From Odontocerum albicorne (lineage: Eukaryota; Arthropoda; Insecta; Trichoptera; Odontoceridae), in the NCBI GenBank assembly GCA_949825065.1, contig OX463852.1:18440189-18504188 (forward strand): a stretch of 64,000 nt of DNA, written 5' to 3'. The notes below the pieces were generated by a model. The model was not told where the DNA came from. It did no database searches and worked only from the letters and a program-made list of their open reading frames with translations. The translations under genes and the position numbers were made by a program. Positions 32,211 to 43,110 of the stretch are shown piece by piece; positions within the stretch are counted from its first letter, which is position 1, and each line of letters opens with the position of its first letter.

Positions 32211-33115
32211 GTTTGTGAATTTTGTACACATGAAAAATAATTTGAATACTTATAAATTCTGTTATTAACTTTTATCTTATGGTTTTAAGAGATAACCGTC
32301 TTGTCATAAGCCCACAAGATTTCGAAACAATGAAGGTTATTTATAATTTATTACAAATATTGAATATTCATTATTATATTATTGTAAATATCGGATATCC
32401 GCTGATATTATTTTTATTAATAATAAATTAAAATATAACTTCGCAACCAGACATTAACGCCGACCCTGCATCACCCTACATAAATGTCTACCCTAAACAC
32501 AGAGCACACGCCAAACTGGAGTTCAGTCGATACAGCTGTCTCGAGCAGTCGTATATACGAACGTAATAATGATCGAAATATAAAAAAACGTCACTATAAT
32601 ATTCCTTCTCTTTATTGTTTTTATAAAATAATATTTGGTTAGGTACGTAGATACCTAATCAACAGTGTACATCTGCCGGAACTGATGTTTGAACGTGAAC
32701 GCGCCAGTTTTATTTTTTCGAATTTCGAACACCGACAATAAATTGTTTATTTTTCGCAAATTGTGTGTGTGTATGTGAATATGCGTGTTAGGGGGTGTGG
32801 TGAATTTTAATTGTTGCCATTTTATAAGGGTGGTTAATTGGAAATTTAAGTGAAGCAATATTTTAGAAATGTTTTTTGATAGTTAGGACTTAGTTTTTAA
32901 TGTTAAATTTTAAATAGTTTTGATTGACAATAATTAAAACATTGTTTTTTGAAATGTTTTGAAACAATTTTAGGTTATCTGAAAAATTAACGAGTTTTTA
33001 AATTGTTTTTTTTTTTATGTTTGTAATTGATTTACGACATACAACCTACAATTTGTTTTAATATTGAATATAATATATAATAAAACCATGAGAATTAAAT
33101 GCAAATTTTCAAATA
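32211..33115. other. Unassigned AT-rich sequence
   Basis: No gene recognised. Confidence 0.45.
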
Positions 33116-33119
33116 ATAT

Positions 33120-33255
33120 GTACAATGGTTGCGAGTTCAACCCACATTTTTATAAAGAAATCCTGTCTGTTTTCATTAAATATATTTCCGATTGACTAGA
33201 AGAGATTACCACATGGCAATAAACTTGCTACATTTTACAGTATATAACAAAATAC
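33120..33255 (+). mobile_element. SINE-2 copy, degraded
   Basis: GGTTGCGAGTTCAACCC box-B-like start, then ATTGACTAGAAGAGATTACC, CACATGGCAATAAACTTGC and CAGTATATAACAAAATAC tail. Confidence 0.6.
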
Positions 33256-33855
33256 ATTTTTAAAGAGCATGGGCTAAAATTTATTTCATACATGGTCGAT
33301 GATGAACTTTTTTAAGCAGTTAACCAAATGTACTGAAAATTTCAAAAATATAAATTGTACGTTGTTAAGTGGGCTTTATAATTCTTTATATTATAAATAT
33401 AATTTTTTAATAATTTTACATTTTAACTATCTTCGAGATACACGTTTATTGTGTACAAAACAGTCCAGTTTTCCAATGATTAACCAATCAAATGAAATAT
33501 AAGAATGCTAAAAAAAGGATTTTTTTAAATTTGATTATTAACGATAGTCGAATTCGAAACATAAGAGCGGAAGACGAATGTTTTACAGTCACATAAGTCG
33601 CCTTATATGTTTTACAAATAAACATTTATGGTCTCCTAATGGGATATATATAATTTCGGAAAAACTTTTCGAAAATAGGAAGATAAAATCCAATGTTCCT
33701 TCTAACATTTTAAACAACTGTGCAAAATATAATTTTTTGTGTTGTAAAGTAAATACTATAAAACCTGATTTTCCGCAAACTTTTTACATGTCAGAGTTTT
33801 CTAATATAATTTTAAATCGAATCCTATCCACATTGAGGTAGATTAGAGTAATTAA
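33256..33855. other. Unassigned AT-rich sequence
   Basis: Short plus-strand frames at 33299-33502 and 33578-33841 are AT-driven and show no recognised domain. Confidence 0.4.
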
Positions 33856-33859
33856 CATA

Positions 33860-34460
33860 CATACCATCACTTTGTTTCCCTATTGGGGTAGATAGAGAAT
33901 CCATATCGCCAAAATTTCATATCGTGATACACATCTTTCACCTCATCTATAGTATATCTATACACTTCTTACTACTTCAACGATTTTTTAGACATTTTAC
34001 ATTTCTTTATTTTAAAAATATAATTCAATCCATCTAATTATACTTTTTTAGTTTTTCTTCATTAATTCGTTCTACGTGCCCAAACCATATCACAGTGCTC
34101 TTCTGCATCTTAATACATATCAGCCTTCATTCCACATTCATTCCTATAGTTCGGAAATTCTAGGACGAGTCCTGTGACAGCTCACAAATTTGCCCCAATA
34201 CAACCTTGTAACGATGTTCAGTAACTTTAATTATTTTATAAACTTTAATATAAGCCTCAATTCTAATAAATAGCAAGTTATTTAGGTAAATACATTACAT
34301 AAGGTTGTATTGGGGCAAATTTGTGAGCTTTCACAGGACTCATCCTAGAATTTCCGAACTATAATATAATCACTTAATTCAATATTGTCTCATATATTGT
34401 CACTTCACGTTTTTTTATCACAGTTCACGGATCCTATATAGTATAGTGATTTAGTTACAC
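33860..34460 (-). mobile_element. LINE-A 3' fragment interrupted by MITE-Q
   Basis: Minus-strand LINE-A: plus pattern ACATACATACCATCACTTTG at the 3' end and CCCAAACCATATCACAGTGC upstream. It continues past the MITE at 34364-34460 (ATCACTTAATTCAATATTGT), showing the MITE landed inside an already decayed LINE. Confidence 0.75.
34145..34363. mobile_element. MITE-Q copy 2
   Basis: TATAGTTCGGAAATTCTAGG at the left, CCTAGAATTTCCGAACTATA at the right, arms of about 65 bp, TA at both ends, inserted in LINE-A. It lacks the TACGAGTA scar found in copy 1. Confidence 0.85.
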
Positions 34461-35182
34461 ATTATCATTCCGATGGCTAAGTTCCTTAAAATCCCATTAT
34501 TTTGAAGAAAAAAAAAACATTAAATTGGGGCATTATAGTTCAAGCTTTAAATTGTAATATTTCATTTTTTTTTGTAAATTATATTTACTCATATAATAGC
34601 ATTAGTGATTTTGACATAGTAGCACAAATCATACTTGTGTAGGTCGATTGCTTTTTAAAATAAATGTTACAACGTTTAATAATTTTTTTTATGAAACGCG
34701 TTAGAAATTTTTCACAATAAAAAAATATTGATTTCTAGTAGCTTTTATGTAATCGATTTATTTTGACTTGTGACAGTTTTATAATACAATAAAGGTGCGA
34801 TATCAATATTAGTCTTTAGAAAGTTTTACACAGTGTTTTAACTTTGGTACTTCTTTCAGTGCAGTGATTGAACGTGTTTGTGATTTTATATAATATTTAA
34901 ATTCTGTGAATTATCGTAATTTTTGTTTCACAACAATTGTTACTGATTTGATTTATTTTCAAAAGTATTATTTGCCTGCATGGTGTTGAAAATGAACTCG
35001 TTTCAACGCTGGTGATACATTTGGCATAACTTGGATATACTTCAGGTAATTAAATAATGTTGATTTTTATCAATTTATTTTGCTTTTAGTTTAAAAAAAT
35101 ATCCATTGCAAATATTTCAAAAATGATTGCTCACAGTGGTGTGTTCCTGCCTCATTATTATACAGAAGTGAAAAAGAGTTCA
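34461..35182. other. Unassigned AT-rich sequence
   Basis: Nothing recognised. Confidence 0.45.
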
Positions 35183-35340
35183 AGTACCCGGCAGTAAGTA
35201 ATACACATCGTTTGTAGAGCATCGTCTCTGTCGCCCGATGCGCTAACCGCATCGTGACTACGATACCGAACTGTTAGCGCATCGTGCGACAGAGACGACG
35301 CTCTACAAACGATGTGTATTACTTACCGACGGGTACTGTA
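35183..35340. mobile_element. MITE-P copy 3 (internally deleted)
   Basis: GTACCCGGCAGTAAGTAATA at the left and its near complement at the right, TA at the right end. The arms jump from ACACATCG directly to TTTGTAGAGCATCGTCTCTG, missing the GGCTTAAGAAAGAG block of copies 1 and 2 on both arms. Confidence 0.8.
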
Positions 35341-35384
35341 CTTTAATATTAACCAGACTACTGACTACTTTCGTGACATATTTG

Positions 35385-35445
35385 GTAATACGCTTGACTT
35401 CTAACATTGGGTTTCGGGTTCGATTCCCGATGGTACCTAAGAAAA
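35385..35445 (+). mobile_element. SINE-2 head
   Basis: TTGGTAATACGCTTGACTTC then GGGTTCGATTCCCGATGGTA: clear box B; tail missing. Confidence 0.6.
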
Positions 35446-35851
35446 TGAAAACATAATCAGGTAACAATATCCATAAGCGCTAGACGTGTGCGAGTGTTGA
35501 AATCATTAAATAAATAAATAAAAAGTTTATATAATAATTGTTAAAATATAAATGCACAAATGTGCATACAATCTCAGATGGACCTTTGCCTGGTGGGCCT
35601 TCAAGGAACGTGTAGTATGATAAGCTTAATTGGTTCGAGACTGTTGAAGTATGATCTTACAATCTAAAACGGACATGTCAACTTCTGCCATAACGCCACA
35701 GATATAATGTGATTTCGAACAGTTTTCTTTTGTTCTTATTTATAATATTTATCTTGTTTTTCTATTTAAGGGTTTTAAAATGAGATGATATATAATAGTT
35801 TGTTCTTTGCACGATAACATACTATATATGATAAGTCACTAACAGAAAAAA
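35446..35851. other. Unassigned sequence
   Basis: Nothing recognised; AT-rich. Confidence 0.4.
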
Positions 35852-35986
35852 ATGTGCTTGTGTTAGTCTAGCATCAAAATGTGCTTGTGTTAGTCTAGCA
35901 TCAAAATGTACTTGTGTTAGTCTAGCATTAAAATGTGCTTGTGTTAGTCTAGCATTAAAATGTGCTTGTGTTAGTCTAGCATTAAA
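35852..35986. repeat. 27-bp tandem array, 5 units
   Basis: Five head-to-tail units of ATGTGCTTGTGTTAGTCTAG plus CATCAAA or CATTAAA, starting at 35852, 35879, 35906, 35933 and 35960. Because 27 is a multiple of three, the minus strand is open through the array and would encode a repeating nonapeptide of the form FNARLTQAH; there is no evidence it is translated. Confidence 0.9.
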
Positions 35987-36338
35987 AGCCATGCACGATA
36001 AAATGAAATACGATATGTGGTTTGCAAAATTCACACAGTAAATAATACTAGAAAAGTCCCCCATTTTTAAATCTTACAATCATTTCAATGCCCCCCCATT
36101 TATTAATTTGAACATTTTATCAAAGAACGAGTGGTATGATAATATAATATTTTTTTAATTAAATAAATAGAAAGGGTTCTTGTATAAAATTTATTATTTA
36201 TTTGTTTAATATTTATATTTTCCTGTAATAAAGAACTATTATAATTTTATTCATTATTTTTTTTATTCAAGAAACAGTTATATAAACATAAGAAAAATAA
36301 TAATGTGAAACGTGGTATTGCAATTATAATTTATACAA
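35987..36338. other. Unassigned AT-rich sequence
   Basis: Nothing recognised. Confidence 0.4.
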
Positions 36339-36582
36339 TAGTTAAGGCATTAATATTGTGGAGGTTAAAAGACATTGTAATTTGTTTTTATCAAACACTG
36401 TTTATTCCACTTTTTGTAACGGTATAACCCTACCAGTTTCAAGGCTTTCACCTCATCATCAGGGGAGCACATAAAGGTCTTGTTTGTGCTCCCCTGATGA
36501 TGAGGTGAAAGCCTTGAAACCAGCAGGGCTAAACCGTTACAAAAAGTGGAATAAGCAGTGTTTGATAAAAATAAATTACAAT
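36339..36582. mobile_element. Penelope-like inverted-repeat element, copy 2
   Basis: Same organisation as 1451-1705 in reverse: a 35-45 bp tail (TAGTTAAGGCATTAATATTG...) followed by two inverted arms of about 100 bp. The right arm has CTGATGA at 36494-36500 and GAAA at 36516-36519, separated by 15 nt able to form a short stem, as in a hammerhead core. A possible imperfect direct repeat around ATTATA flanks it. No coding capacity. Confidence 0.5.
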
Positions 36583-36624
36583 ATTATATGTTATTTATTT
36601 TTAATATGTATTCAGATTTCAACA

Positions 36625-36790
36625 AATTTGGGTATCAACGGGAATTGAACCCGAAGCTCCTGGTACAAACGTCTTACTTACTAGATCATGGGGGTCAATG
36701 TAGTAAGTAGAACAGATAACCTGATTGGAACCCTTTTCAAAAATTTGGGTACAACAGTAATTGAACCCGAAACCCCCCGGTCGTTTCACT
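36625..36790 (-). mobile_element. Two SINE-2 heads in tandem
   Basis: Two minus-strand tRNA-like heads: GGTATCAACGGGAATTGAAC with ACGTCTTACTTACTAGATC (36630-36690), and TGGGTACAACAGTAATTGAA with CCCGAAACCCCC (36745-36780). Confidence 0.55.
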
Positions 36791-37052
36791 CCGAATAATC
36801 AAACAAACTCATTAATATAAAAATTACTTTTTCGGTTTAATCCTAATATTTTACAATTCAACAGTAAAGTCGTAACTTCTTGTGAAATACATCATGACAG
36901 CTGTTTTGTCATAAGTGTTTGATAAGTGTTTTAACAGCTGTCATAAGAGACATCTGTCAAATAATATTAAAAAAATGGAATGTTTCAACTATGACGTTAA
37001 TCAAATTATAAGTGTCAAATTATTACAACACCTATTGTTATTTGTAATTTCT

Positions 37053-37642
37053 GGGCCTCGTAGTCGATCCCTTCGCCATTCTGACGTCAATGCAGTTGGA
37101 CAGCGAAGCTGTGCCGTGGAGTATTTTTGTGTTTTCCCCCCTTTAACACGTTCACTGCGTATAAAATGTCATACAGAGATGCTGAAAATTCGCGAATTTT
37201 TGAAAACCCATAACTTTGTTAAAAATCAAATTCTACTTTCTATTGAAACATCATATACAAGTGTATTCCTTCGTGTCTTCAAAACACATGAAATCGGCGA
37301 CGAATCCTTATCGGGAGACATTTATGAGTGCACTCAACATTCAAGGCTATTCACGCAGTGAACGTGTTAACATAAGTGAGCGAGCAAACACACCGGCCAC
37401 ACCGTAGTACTGGATCTGATAGCACACCGAAGTGAGACGATCAGAGCACACCTGCATGTTTTCTTTTTCTATTTTTTTGAATGAATATACTCGTATATAA
37501 TGGAAATCATAGGTATCCGTATACCCTCGAATACAAGGCGGAAAAATATGTCTGTGCCATTCGAGGGGAGTAGCACAACACGGGGCTCGAACCGGCGACC
37601 TTCCGCAGGGAAGTTCAGTGCGTTACCGCGCTACCATGCACA
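37053..37642 (-). mobile_element. SINE-1 copy E, interrupted
   Basis: Minus strand: end block GGGCCTCGTAGTCGATCCC at 37053, second block CACACCGAAGTGAGACGATC near 37421, box B complement GGCTCGAACCGGCGACC near 37583, and head to about 37642. Split by the TTAA-flanked element at 37147-37366. A TACTCGTA octamer is at 37488-37495. Confidence 0.8.
37147..37366. mobile_element. piggyBac-like MITE with TTAA target duplication
   Basis: 220 bp with inverted termini CACGTTCACTGCGT and the complement ACGCAGTGAACGTG, flanked on both sides by TTAA (37143-37146 and 37367-37370). TTAA duplication is the hallmark of piggyBac transposition. Inserted into SINE-1 copy E. No transposase domain recognised in its short frames. 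Confidence 0.75.
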
Positions 37643-37999
37643 CGTTACTCACGGACGTGCGTACAGCCGATTTTATATTGTTTGATGGTTTTGCACTCCT
37701 ACACGTTTCTGATCACCGATCTCAATTTCCATGACCATAGCCTTGACAATGTTTCTATGTACAAGTACTACGATAGCACGCTTCACATCTTGACGATAAG
37801 CAATGTATTCCGTTACTTCTATAGCCAATCGGTTAAATTCCAAAGGTATCAATTTTCTAGTTGCTGTTATGCTTGATAAGTTATTTCAACAAAAGTACAA
37901 TAATATAATTAAATTCCGTCAAGTTCCGATATGTGGCAAAATAATCAGTAATTTAAAATAAATATTTTAAAACAATTTAGGCCATTGTTTTAAAAATTG
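37643..37999. other. Unassigned, begins with an old repeat
   Basis: 37645-37690 (TACTCACGGACGTGCGTACA and TTTTATATTGTTTGATG) repeats the segment at 4290-4335, suggesting SINE-1 copy E landed in an older repeat. The remainder is unrecognised. Confidence 0.4.
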
Positions 38000-38938
38000 T
38001 TAAAAACCTAGGAGTGCTAATAGATAATACTCTCTCATGACAAGAGATCAAATTAATGAGGTAAGTCGAAAGATCCTTTTCAGCCTTCATTCCCTTAAAG
38101 TGTTGCAAATATTCCTGCCTACTAAAACCAAAATTTTACTCGTGCAATATCTGCTCTTTCCCATTCTGGACTATGCGGACGTCTGTTACTTGGATGTAAC
38201 AGAGGAATAGCTGCACAAATTACAGCGTCTTCAAAATGTTTGTCGATTTATTTTCATCTTACGAAAGTACGATCAAATAACTTCATACCAAAAGGCATTG
38301 CACTGGTTGAATGTTAGAAATAGGCGCCAAATTCCCATAATGTCCCTATTGTATAATATCTTTAACTGTCCCGCCACTCCATCTTATCTCGCCCGCCACC
38401 CCCTCTTATTTCGCCTTTTCAGCGTCTTTCCAATAATGGATTAGTGGTATGCACAAACATATATTGTTTATTGGCCTTTCCAGTTTACCGCTCTTCTCTC
38501 TTTACGTCGTCCTTTACTGTCCATGCAGTGAGACTCTGGAATCAGTTACAAACCAATATAAGACTCGCTCCGTCCTTGGAATGCTTTAAGAAGCAACTGA
38601 AAAAACTTTTAATTTCTAGTCAGTAAAATAACGTGTTTCATTCCTGATTTTTTTTCATTTCCTTTCTTTTCCACCATCCCTTCCTTTTCTTTTGATTGAT
38701 GATATCTCACTTTATATGAAAAATAATGTTCGGGTGACTGTCCGTCTTTGTGGGGTTTGTGGGCATATCCTCACGTATGTGTTTATGGATTTCGTGGGGA
38801 TGGATAGTCATTTGAATAATTTATGCGACCATGTAACTTGCTTCATTTACTTTTGTCTGGTTGGTTGGAAGAGATTGCCGCCTGGTAATAAGCCCTCCAG
38901 ATTGTATTTGCAATAAAAGTGTTAAATAAATAAATAAA
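38000..38938 (+). mobile_element. LINE-C (Jockey/CR1-like) 3' part with tail
   Basis: Reads, with stops, LGVLIDNTLS, LQIFLPTKTKILLVQYLLFP then ILDYADVCYLDVTEE and KALHWLNVRNRRQIPIMSLL, the standard C-terminal end of Jockey/CR1 reverse transcriptases, then a hydrophilic end to about 38625. The 3' UTR carries CTGGTTGGTTGGAAGAGATT and the element ends in AAATAAATAAATAAA. The tail is shared with SINE-2. Confidence 0.75.
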
Positions 38939-38944
38939 TTAATA

Positions 38945-39090
38945 TTTTTCTTTTCTCAATATATGACGCAGATAGGGAATCTTTCTGTATTTCATGGTTT
39001 TTAAGAGCTTTTATTCTACACCTGTTCAATGTAGTACCTACCTCGGTGTTTTAGAAACGATGATACTTAGTTATTTTAAACATTCTCAAT
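38945..39090 (+). repeat. Repeat paralogous to the Helitron-2 insertion site
   Basis: TCAATATATGACGCAGATAG, then TTTCATGGTTTTTAAGAGC and ACCTCGGTGTTTTAGAAACG align with 20699-20740 joined directly to 21055-21160. It is thus the uninterrupted version of the sequence into which Helitron copy 2 inserted. The family is unknown. Confidence 0.6.
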
Positions 39091-39684
39091 TAAAAAAAAA
39101 TTCAACTTTTTCTGGCAAGACCAACTTTTACATTTTACTCGATTAAGTAGTTAAAATCACTTGAGAGTCCATACAATGCACATACTGATTATTCAATCTA
39201 TATAAGTAGTCTTGTTATGTAGTCGATATACAAATAATAAGTTGTAACTGTTTCATTGTGGAATAAAATATATTGCCTGGGGAATTACAAGGAACGTGTA
39301 ACTTAACTAAATAATAAAGAAGCAGAAAAATATGACCAACAACTAAATAAGAAAAAGACTCAATAAGGAAAAAAAAGTTTAATTCAACTTTTTTGTTAAA
39401 TATTCTTTTCTTTCACACACATACGTAATCTATCCAATTCACACACATACGTAATCTACCCAATTCTTGCGGTTAGTGCTCGGAGGAATTTTATTTAAAT
39501 CTTTTTGTATCTAAAACGATATTTTTCCAAGCATTAGCCCAAATCATGAGTTATATTCTTAGCAACTCTTACAGTATTTTTCACTAATGTGACATCCACA
39601 TAATTTTAGGTTCACCCAGTTGATACCATTTTTCACATAATACTTTGATTAACACATTTCTAGTTGATAGGAAGAGATCGCTAC
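39091..39684. other. Unassigned AT-rich sequence
   Basis: A short direct duplication CACACACATACGTAATCTA occurs twice at about 39413-39460. Nothing else recognised. Confidence 0.4.
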
Positions 39685-40345
39685 ATTTCGTGGTTACTGC
39701 CTTTATTTACTTAGGCCCCAGTATTACCAATAATGGAGGATGCGAGGCAGATGTGAAAAAAATAACTGGAATACCAAAAAATTGCGATGTCAAAGCTGGA
39801 GAAGATATAGAAGAGCAGAACTATCACAATCACGAGGAAAATGCGCCTAGTAAAATTTTTTGTCTTCGCAATATTCATATATGGTGCGGAGAGACTTGGG
39901 CTGTGAAAGCAAGCGAGAGACGTATAATAGATGCATTTGAAATGTGGTGCTCGAGAAGGATTTTGTGAATTCCATGGATAACAGAGCGAACTAACACCTC
40001 CATTCTCAGAGAACTGAGAACCACTGACATATTGTTGACAATATCATATATCTTCGACGAGTCCTCCGATTCTTTGTGTACATTGCTCGTGGCCAAGGAG
40101 ATAGTTCGGAGAGGAAAAGGAAACAAAAGGAAAAATCCCAATGCGTTGGACTGACCAAGTGAGAGATGCAACTAGACTACCCTTAAAACTGCTTTTTGTG
40201 TCGCGGAGTGCAGGGATGGATGGAGAAGAGTCGTTGAAGGCTATCATGGGAGTCACGATGTTCAGTCATAAGCTATACGACATGATGCACATGACAATAA
40301 GCTAACCAGGTTGTACTATATACAACGAAAATATATTATAATTCA
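39685..40345 (+). mobile_element. LINE-B (RTE/BovB-like) C-terminal fragment
   Basis: Largest LINE-B piece. FIYLGPSITNNGGCEADVKK opens it, then GETWAVKASERRIIDAFEMW with CSRRIL, ERTNTSILREL, RVLRFFVYIARGQGDSSERK and a C-terminal tail. Several frameshifts and stops. It ends with GTTGTACTATATACAACG, resembling the SINE-2 tail. Confidence 0.8.
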
Positions 40346-41439
40346 ATAAAACATCGTATATTTAATTTGAATAAACATATTTTTCCCCATTCCGATTTGA
40401 ATTTCATGCCTCGTCTAAGTTCAACAAACTGAGCTGCACTCGCATCACTTGTTTCCTTCCTTTTGACAAAGGTAGAAGTCCCATGGGTTGAGTAAACATT
40501 AAATCTCGCGAAGGACGGGAAAGGCAGACGGAGGATATTGATTCGAGGAGGAATTGTGTCCTATAGCCAGCGCTGCAAGGATATTGGACCTCTAATATCC
40601 TTTTCAGGCAAGTTAACGAGATGTCAGACCCATCTGATCCTATTGTTGTTAGGATTACGAGACTTGTTATCGTAGTTTAGATTTGTTTGATTACTATTGT
40701 GGTTCGATATATTAATTTTTTATGAACTCGTATGGCGTGGTATGTTAAAAGATATTAGTAAAAAATGTTAACGTTTATGAATAACTGATTGATTGTGAAT
40801 TTATGATACAGAGCAGAGTTTCTCAAAATTATTTGGTCACCGTCTCCTTTTCAAAGATAACTTGAAACATTCTTAAAGTGATTTAAGACTTCTCACATTT
40901 TTGTAGTATTGTACAGTAAACTTGACAAAACATGCACAGATTCTTGCTGATACGAGCTGGACTTGTAAGAACCCACACAACTACATACATGCTAACACTC
41001 GGTTGTTAAGACCTGTCGTCTTGTTTTTTTTAGAAAAAATTGGTTGTACGTTTCCTTGGAAAATAAAGCAACCCTTACATTATACGACCGTTGGGAGAAC
41101 ATGTATGAACAGTTGGTAGGTAGAGTCTTGCGACGACGCATGATTGTAAGTACGAGTATGTCTAAATAGTCAAATGAATAAGTATTTGCTTAAATTTTTT
41201 ATGATAATTAGTTTTTTTAGCGTTTATTACTGCCCAGTGGCTTTTCGATACTCTCTACTGCCCCTGGGACCAGCAACGCCCGCCAGATCCTTCCAGCACC
41301 AACAGGGGGTCGGTGGTGCCCACTTTGGTAAACTATGATACGAAGTAACAGACATGTCCCCTCGCTTTGCAATCTATAACGGAGTAAATCTATCACGGAG
41401 TCCCTTTATAAAGAAGAGTAGAGTGGTATATTTGAAATA
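40346..41439. other. Unassigned sequence
   Basis: No gene recognised. A pyrimidine/GC-richer patch at 41220-41340 may be an old repeat end. One TACGAGTA octamer at 41151-41158. Confidence 0.4.
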
Positions 41440-41710
41440 TTCTTGTACATACCATCACACAATCTCCCTGTTCAGAAGACATAAAGGAGAGAGTGTCAAA
41501 CTCTTCTGATGCAACACACATCATTCGCCTGTTCTACATCCATACCCCTTCTTATACAGCTCCTACGATTTCTCTGACTTTTTATATTTCTTTCTTTTGC
41601 AATATCATACATTTGATCCAACCATATTTTCCTTGATTTTCTTCTACCATGCCTTCTTCCACTCACATTTGCACTGTATATTTATTGTTAATATTTCTTA
41701 ATTCATTAAA
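41440..41710 (-). mobile_element. LINE-A 3' fragment
   Basis: Minus strand: plus pattern TGTACATACCATCACACAAT, CTCCTACGATTTCTCTGACT and CACTCACATTTGCACTGTAT. The start of the 3' end is at 41440. Confidence 0.75.
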
Positions 41711-41711
41711 T

Positions 41712-41795
41712 CTAATAATAATAAAAGGATAATTTGTAAAGCGGTTTTTAGACTCTCAAGAACGGTTCAACTCAGGATTCGAACCCATTATTATA
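41712..41795 (-). mobile_element. Repeat-3 copy
   Basis: TAATAATAAAAGGATAATTT, GTAAAGCGGTTTTTAGACTC and AGGATTCGAACCCATTATTA. Confidence 0.6.
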
Positions 41796-41985
41796 ATTCT
41801 TATACTCGTACTTGGACTTAAAAAAATATCGACGTATCGTTCTAGTCCCATTTTCTTACACATGCATAAAATAAACAGGAAGGACAACGTATGTATTTAT
41901 CTCGTTCAATTATATTCGTATACTTTTATTTATTTGGGAGACCAATACGTGATGGATTCGAAAGCGAGATAGCATACCTTAAGCC

Positions 41986-42208
41986 GTGTATCGATTACGC
42001 GCGGCAAACCATCAAACATTGGCTCGCGTATCAAGTATTGCAAACGGCACAGTTATCCTCCGAGGCTAAGTTGGTAAAACGCTTCGATTCTCCAATATTA
42101 TTCAAATTTCCATTAAATCTTTAATTCCTCATTAATATTTAAACCCTTAAATTTCGCGGCTGCCGCGCGAGCCAATGTTCGATGGTTTGCCGCGCATAAT
42201 CGATACAC
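41986..42208. mobile_element. Foldback element enclosing a duplicated segment
   Basis: 43-bp arms at 41986-42028 and 42166-42208 are inverted repeats with two differences (inner end GCGGCAAACCATCAAACATT). The loop contains a segment (about 42031-42150) with a SINE-2 head that is repeated at 42828-42952. No target duplication seen with certainty. Confidence 0.7.
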
Positions 42209-42404
42209 AGCTTTACTCTGTGGTTTGTGACATTGGTGAACTATCGGATATGGGAAAGGCAATTAGACGCTTACTCAGTTGCAGCATTTTGTTAGGCAAT
42301 ATTTTTACATAGCACTATATTTGCGTTGCTTAATAGCGTTATAAGAATTGATGACAAACAACAGAAAACATATAAATTCAAATGTAAAGCGGTATAAGAT
42401 TAAA

Positions 42405-42500
42405 ATTAATTAGCAAGTGAATCCGCCAGGAATCGAATGTGGTGCGCCCGATTGCTTAGTCTGAATGCTAACCGTAAGACCACGGTAGCCGACCGTCTAA
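42405..42500 (-). mobile_element. SINE-4 copy
   Basis: Minus-strand tRNA-like segment: plus strand GTGAATCCGCCAGGAATCGA, ATGTGGTGCGCCCGATTGCT and GTCTGAATGCTAACCGTAAG. It matches 17221-17320. Confidence 0.55.
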
Positions 42501-42827
42501 CATATTTAATATGTTATCTTTTCAACACTATTTCTTGTTACGTTTAGATTGATGTACTGAAACCTTTCTCTGGAAAAGGTAACAGCACTATTAGTGATCA
42601 AGAATCGACGTATAATTAGGAGATCAGTATCTGCGGCTCTGCGACTCTGCCAGTTTCAATTACGAGACAGAATGGGACAATGGAGACGACGTGATGTGGG
42701 TGTAGGATGACAGGATGCTCGCTTCGTAAAGTATTTGTGATAAGCGTTTAGTAAAGACAAAAATGTCATGTGAGAATGTCTGACCATGCCTTCTTCCACT
42801 CACTTCCACTTTAGATATCTTCAAAGA

Positions 42828-43110
42828 AGAAGTATTGCAAACGGCACAGTTATCCTCCGAGGCTTAGTTGGTAAAACGCTTCGATTCTCTAATATTATTC
42901 AAATTTCCATTAAATCTTTGATTCCTCATTAATATTTAAACCCTTAAATTTCCATTAAAACTTCGATTATTCAAATTTAATTTTCTTCAATATTATTTTA
43001 AAGGGTTTTAGTCTGGTTTACACTTAAGGCTTCTTTAACATTTTTTTGGTTCATTGCAATATATGCCACATAGTAATAAACCCGTCAAGTGGTACTGTAT
43101 AACACAATAC
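42828..43110 (+). mobile_element. SINE-2 copy with duplicated flank
   Basis: 42828-42952 repeats the loop of the foldback element at 41986, including about 20 bp upstream of the SINE head (GTATTGCAAACGGCACAG). It continues with the SINE-2 middle (AGTCTGGTTTACACTTAAGG) and tail (TAATAAACCCGTCAAGTGGT). Confidence 0.7.

Noticed and set aside
36490..36525. Calling a functional hammerhead ribozyme
   Set aside because: The CTGATGA and GAAA core and a short stem II can be drawn, but no pairing for stem I was found and stem III needs a bulge. Only resemblance is claimed.
41891..42124. 77-codon plus-strand open frame as a gene
   Set aside because: It runs through the arm and loop of the foldback element and a SINE head.
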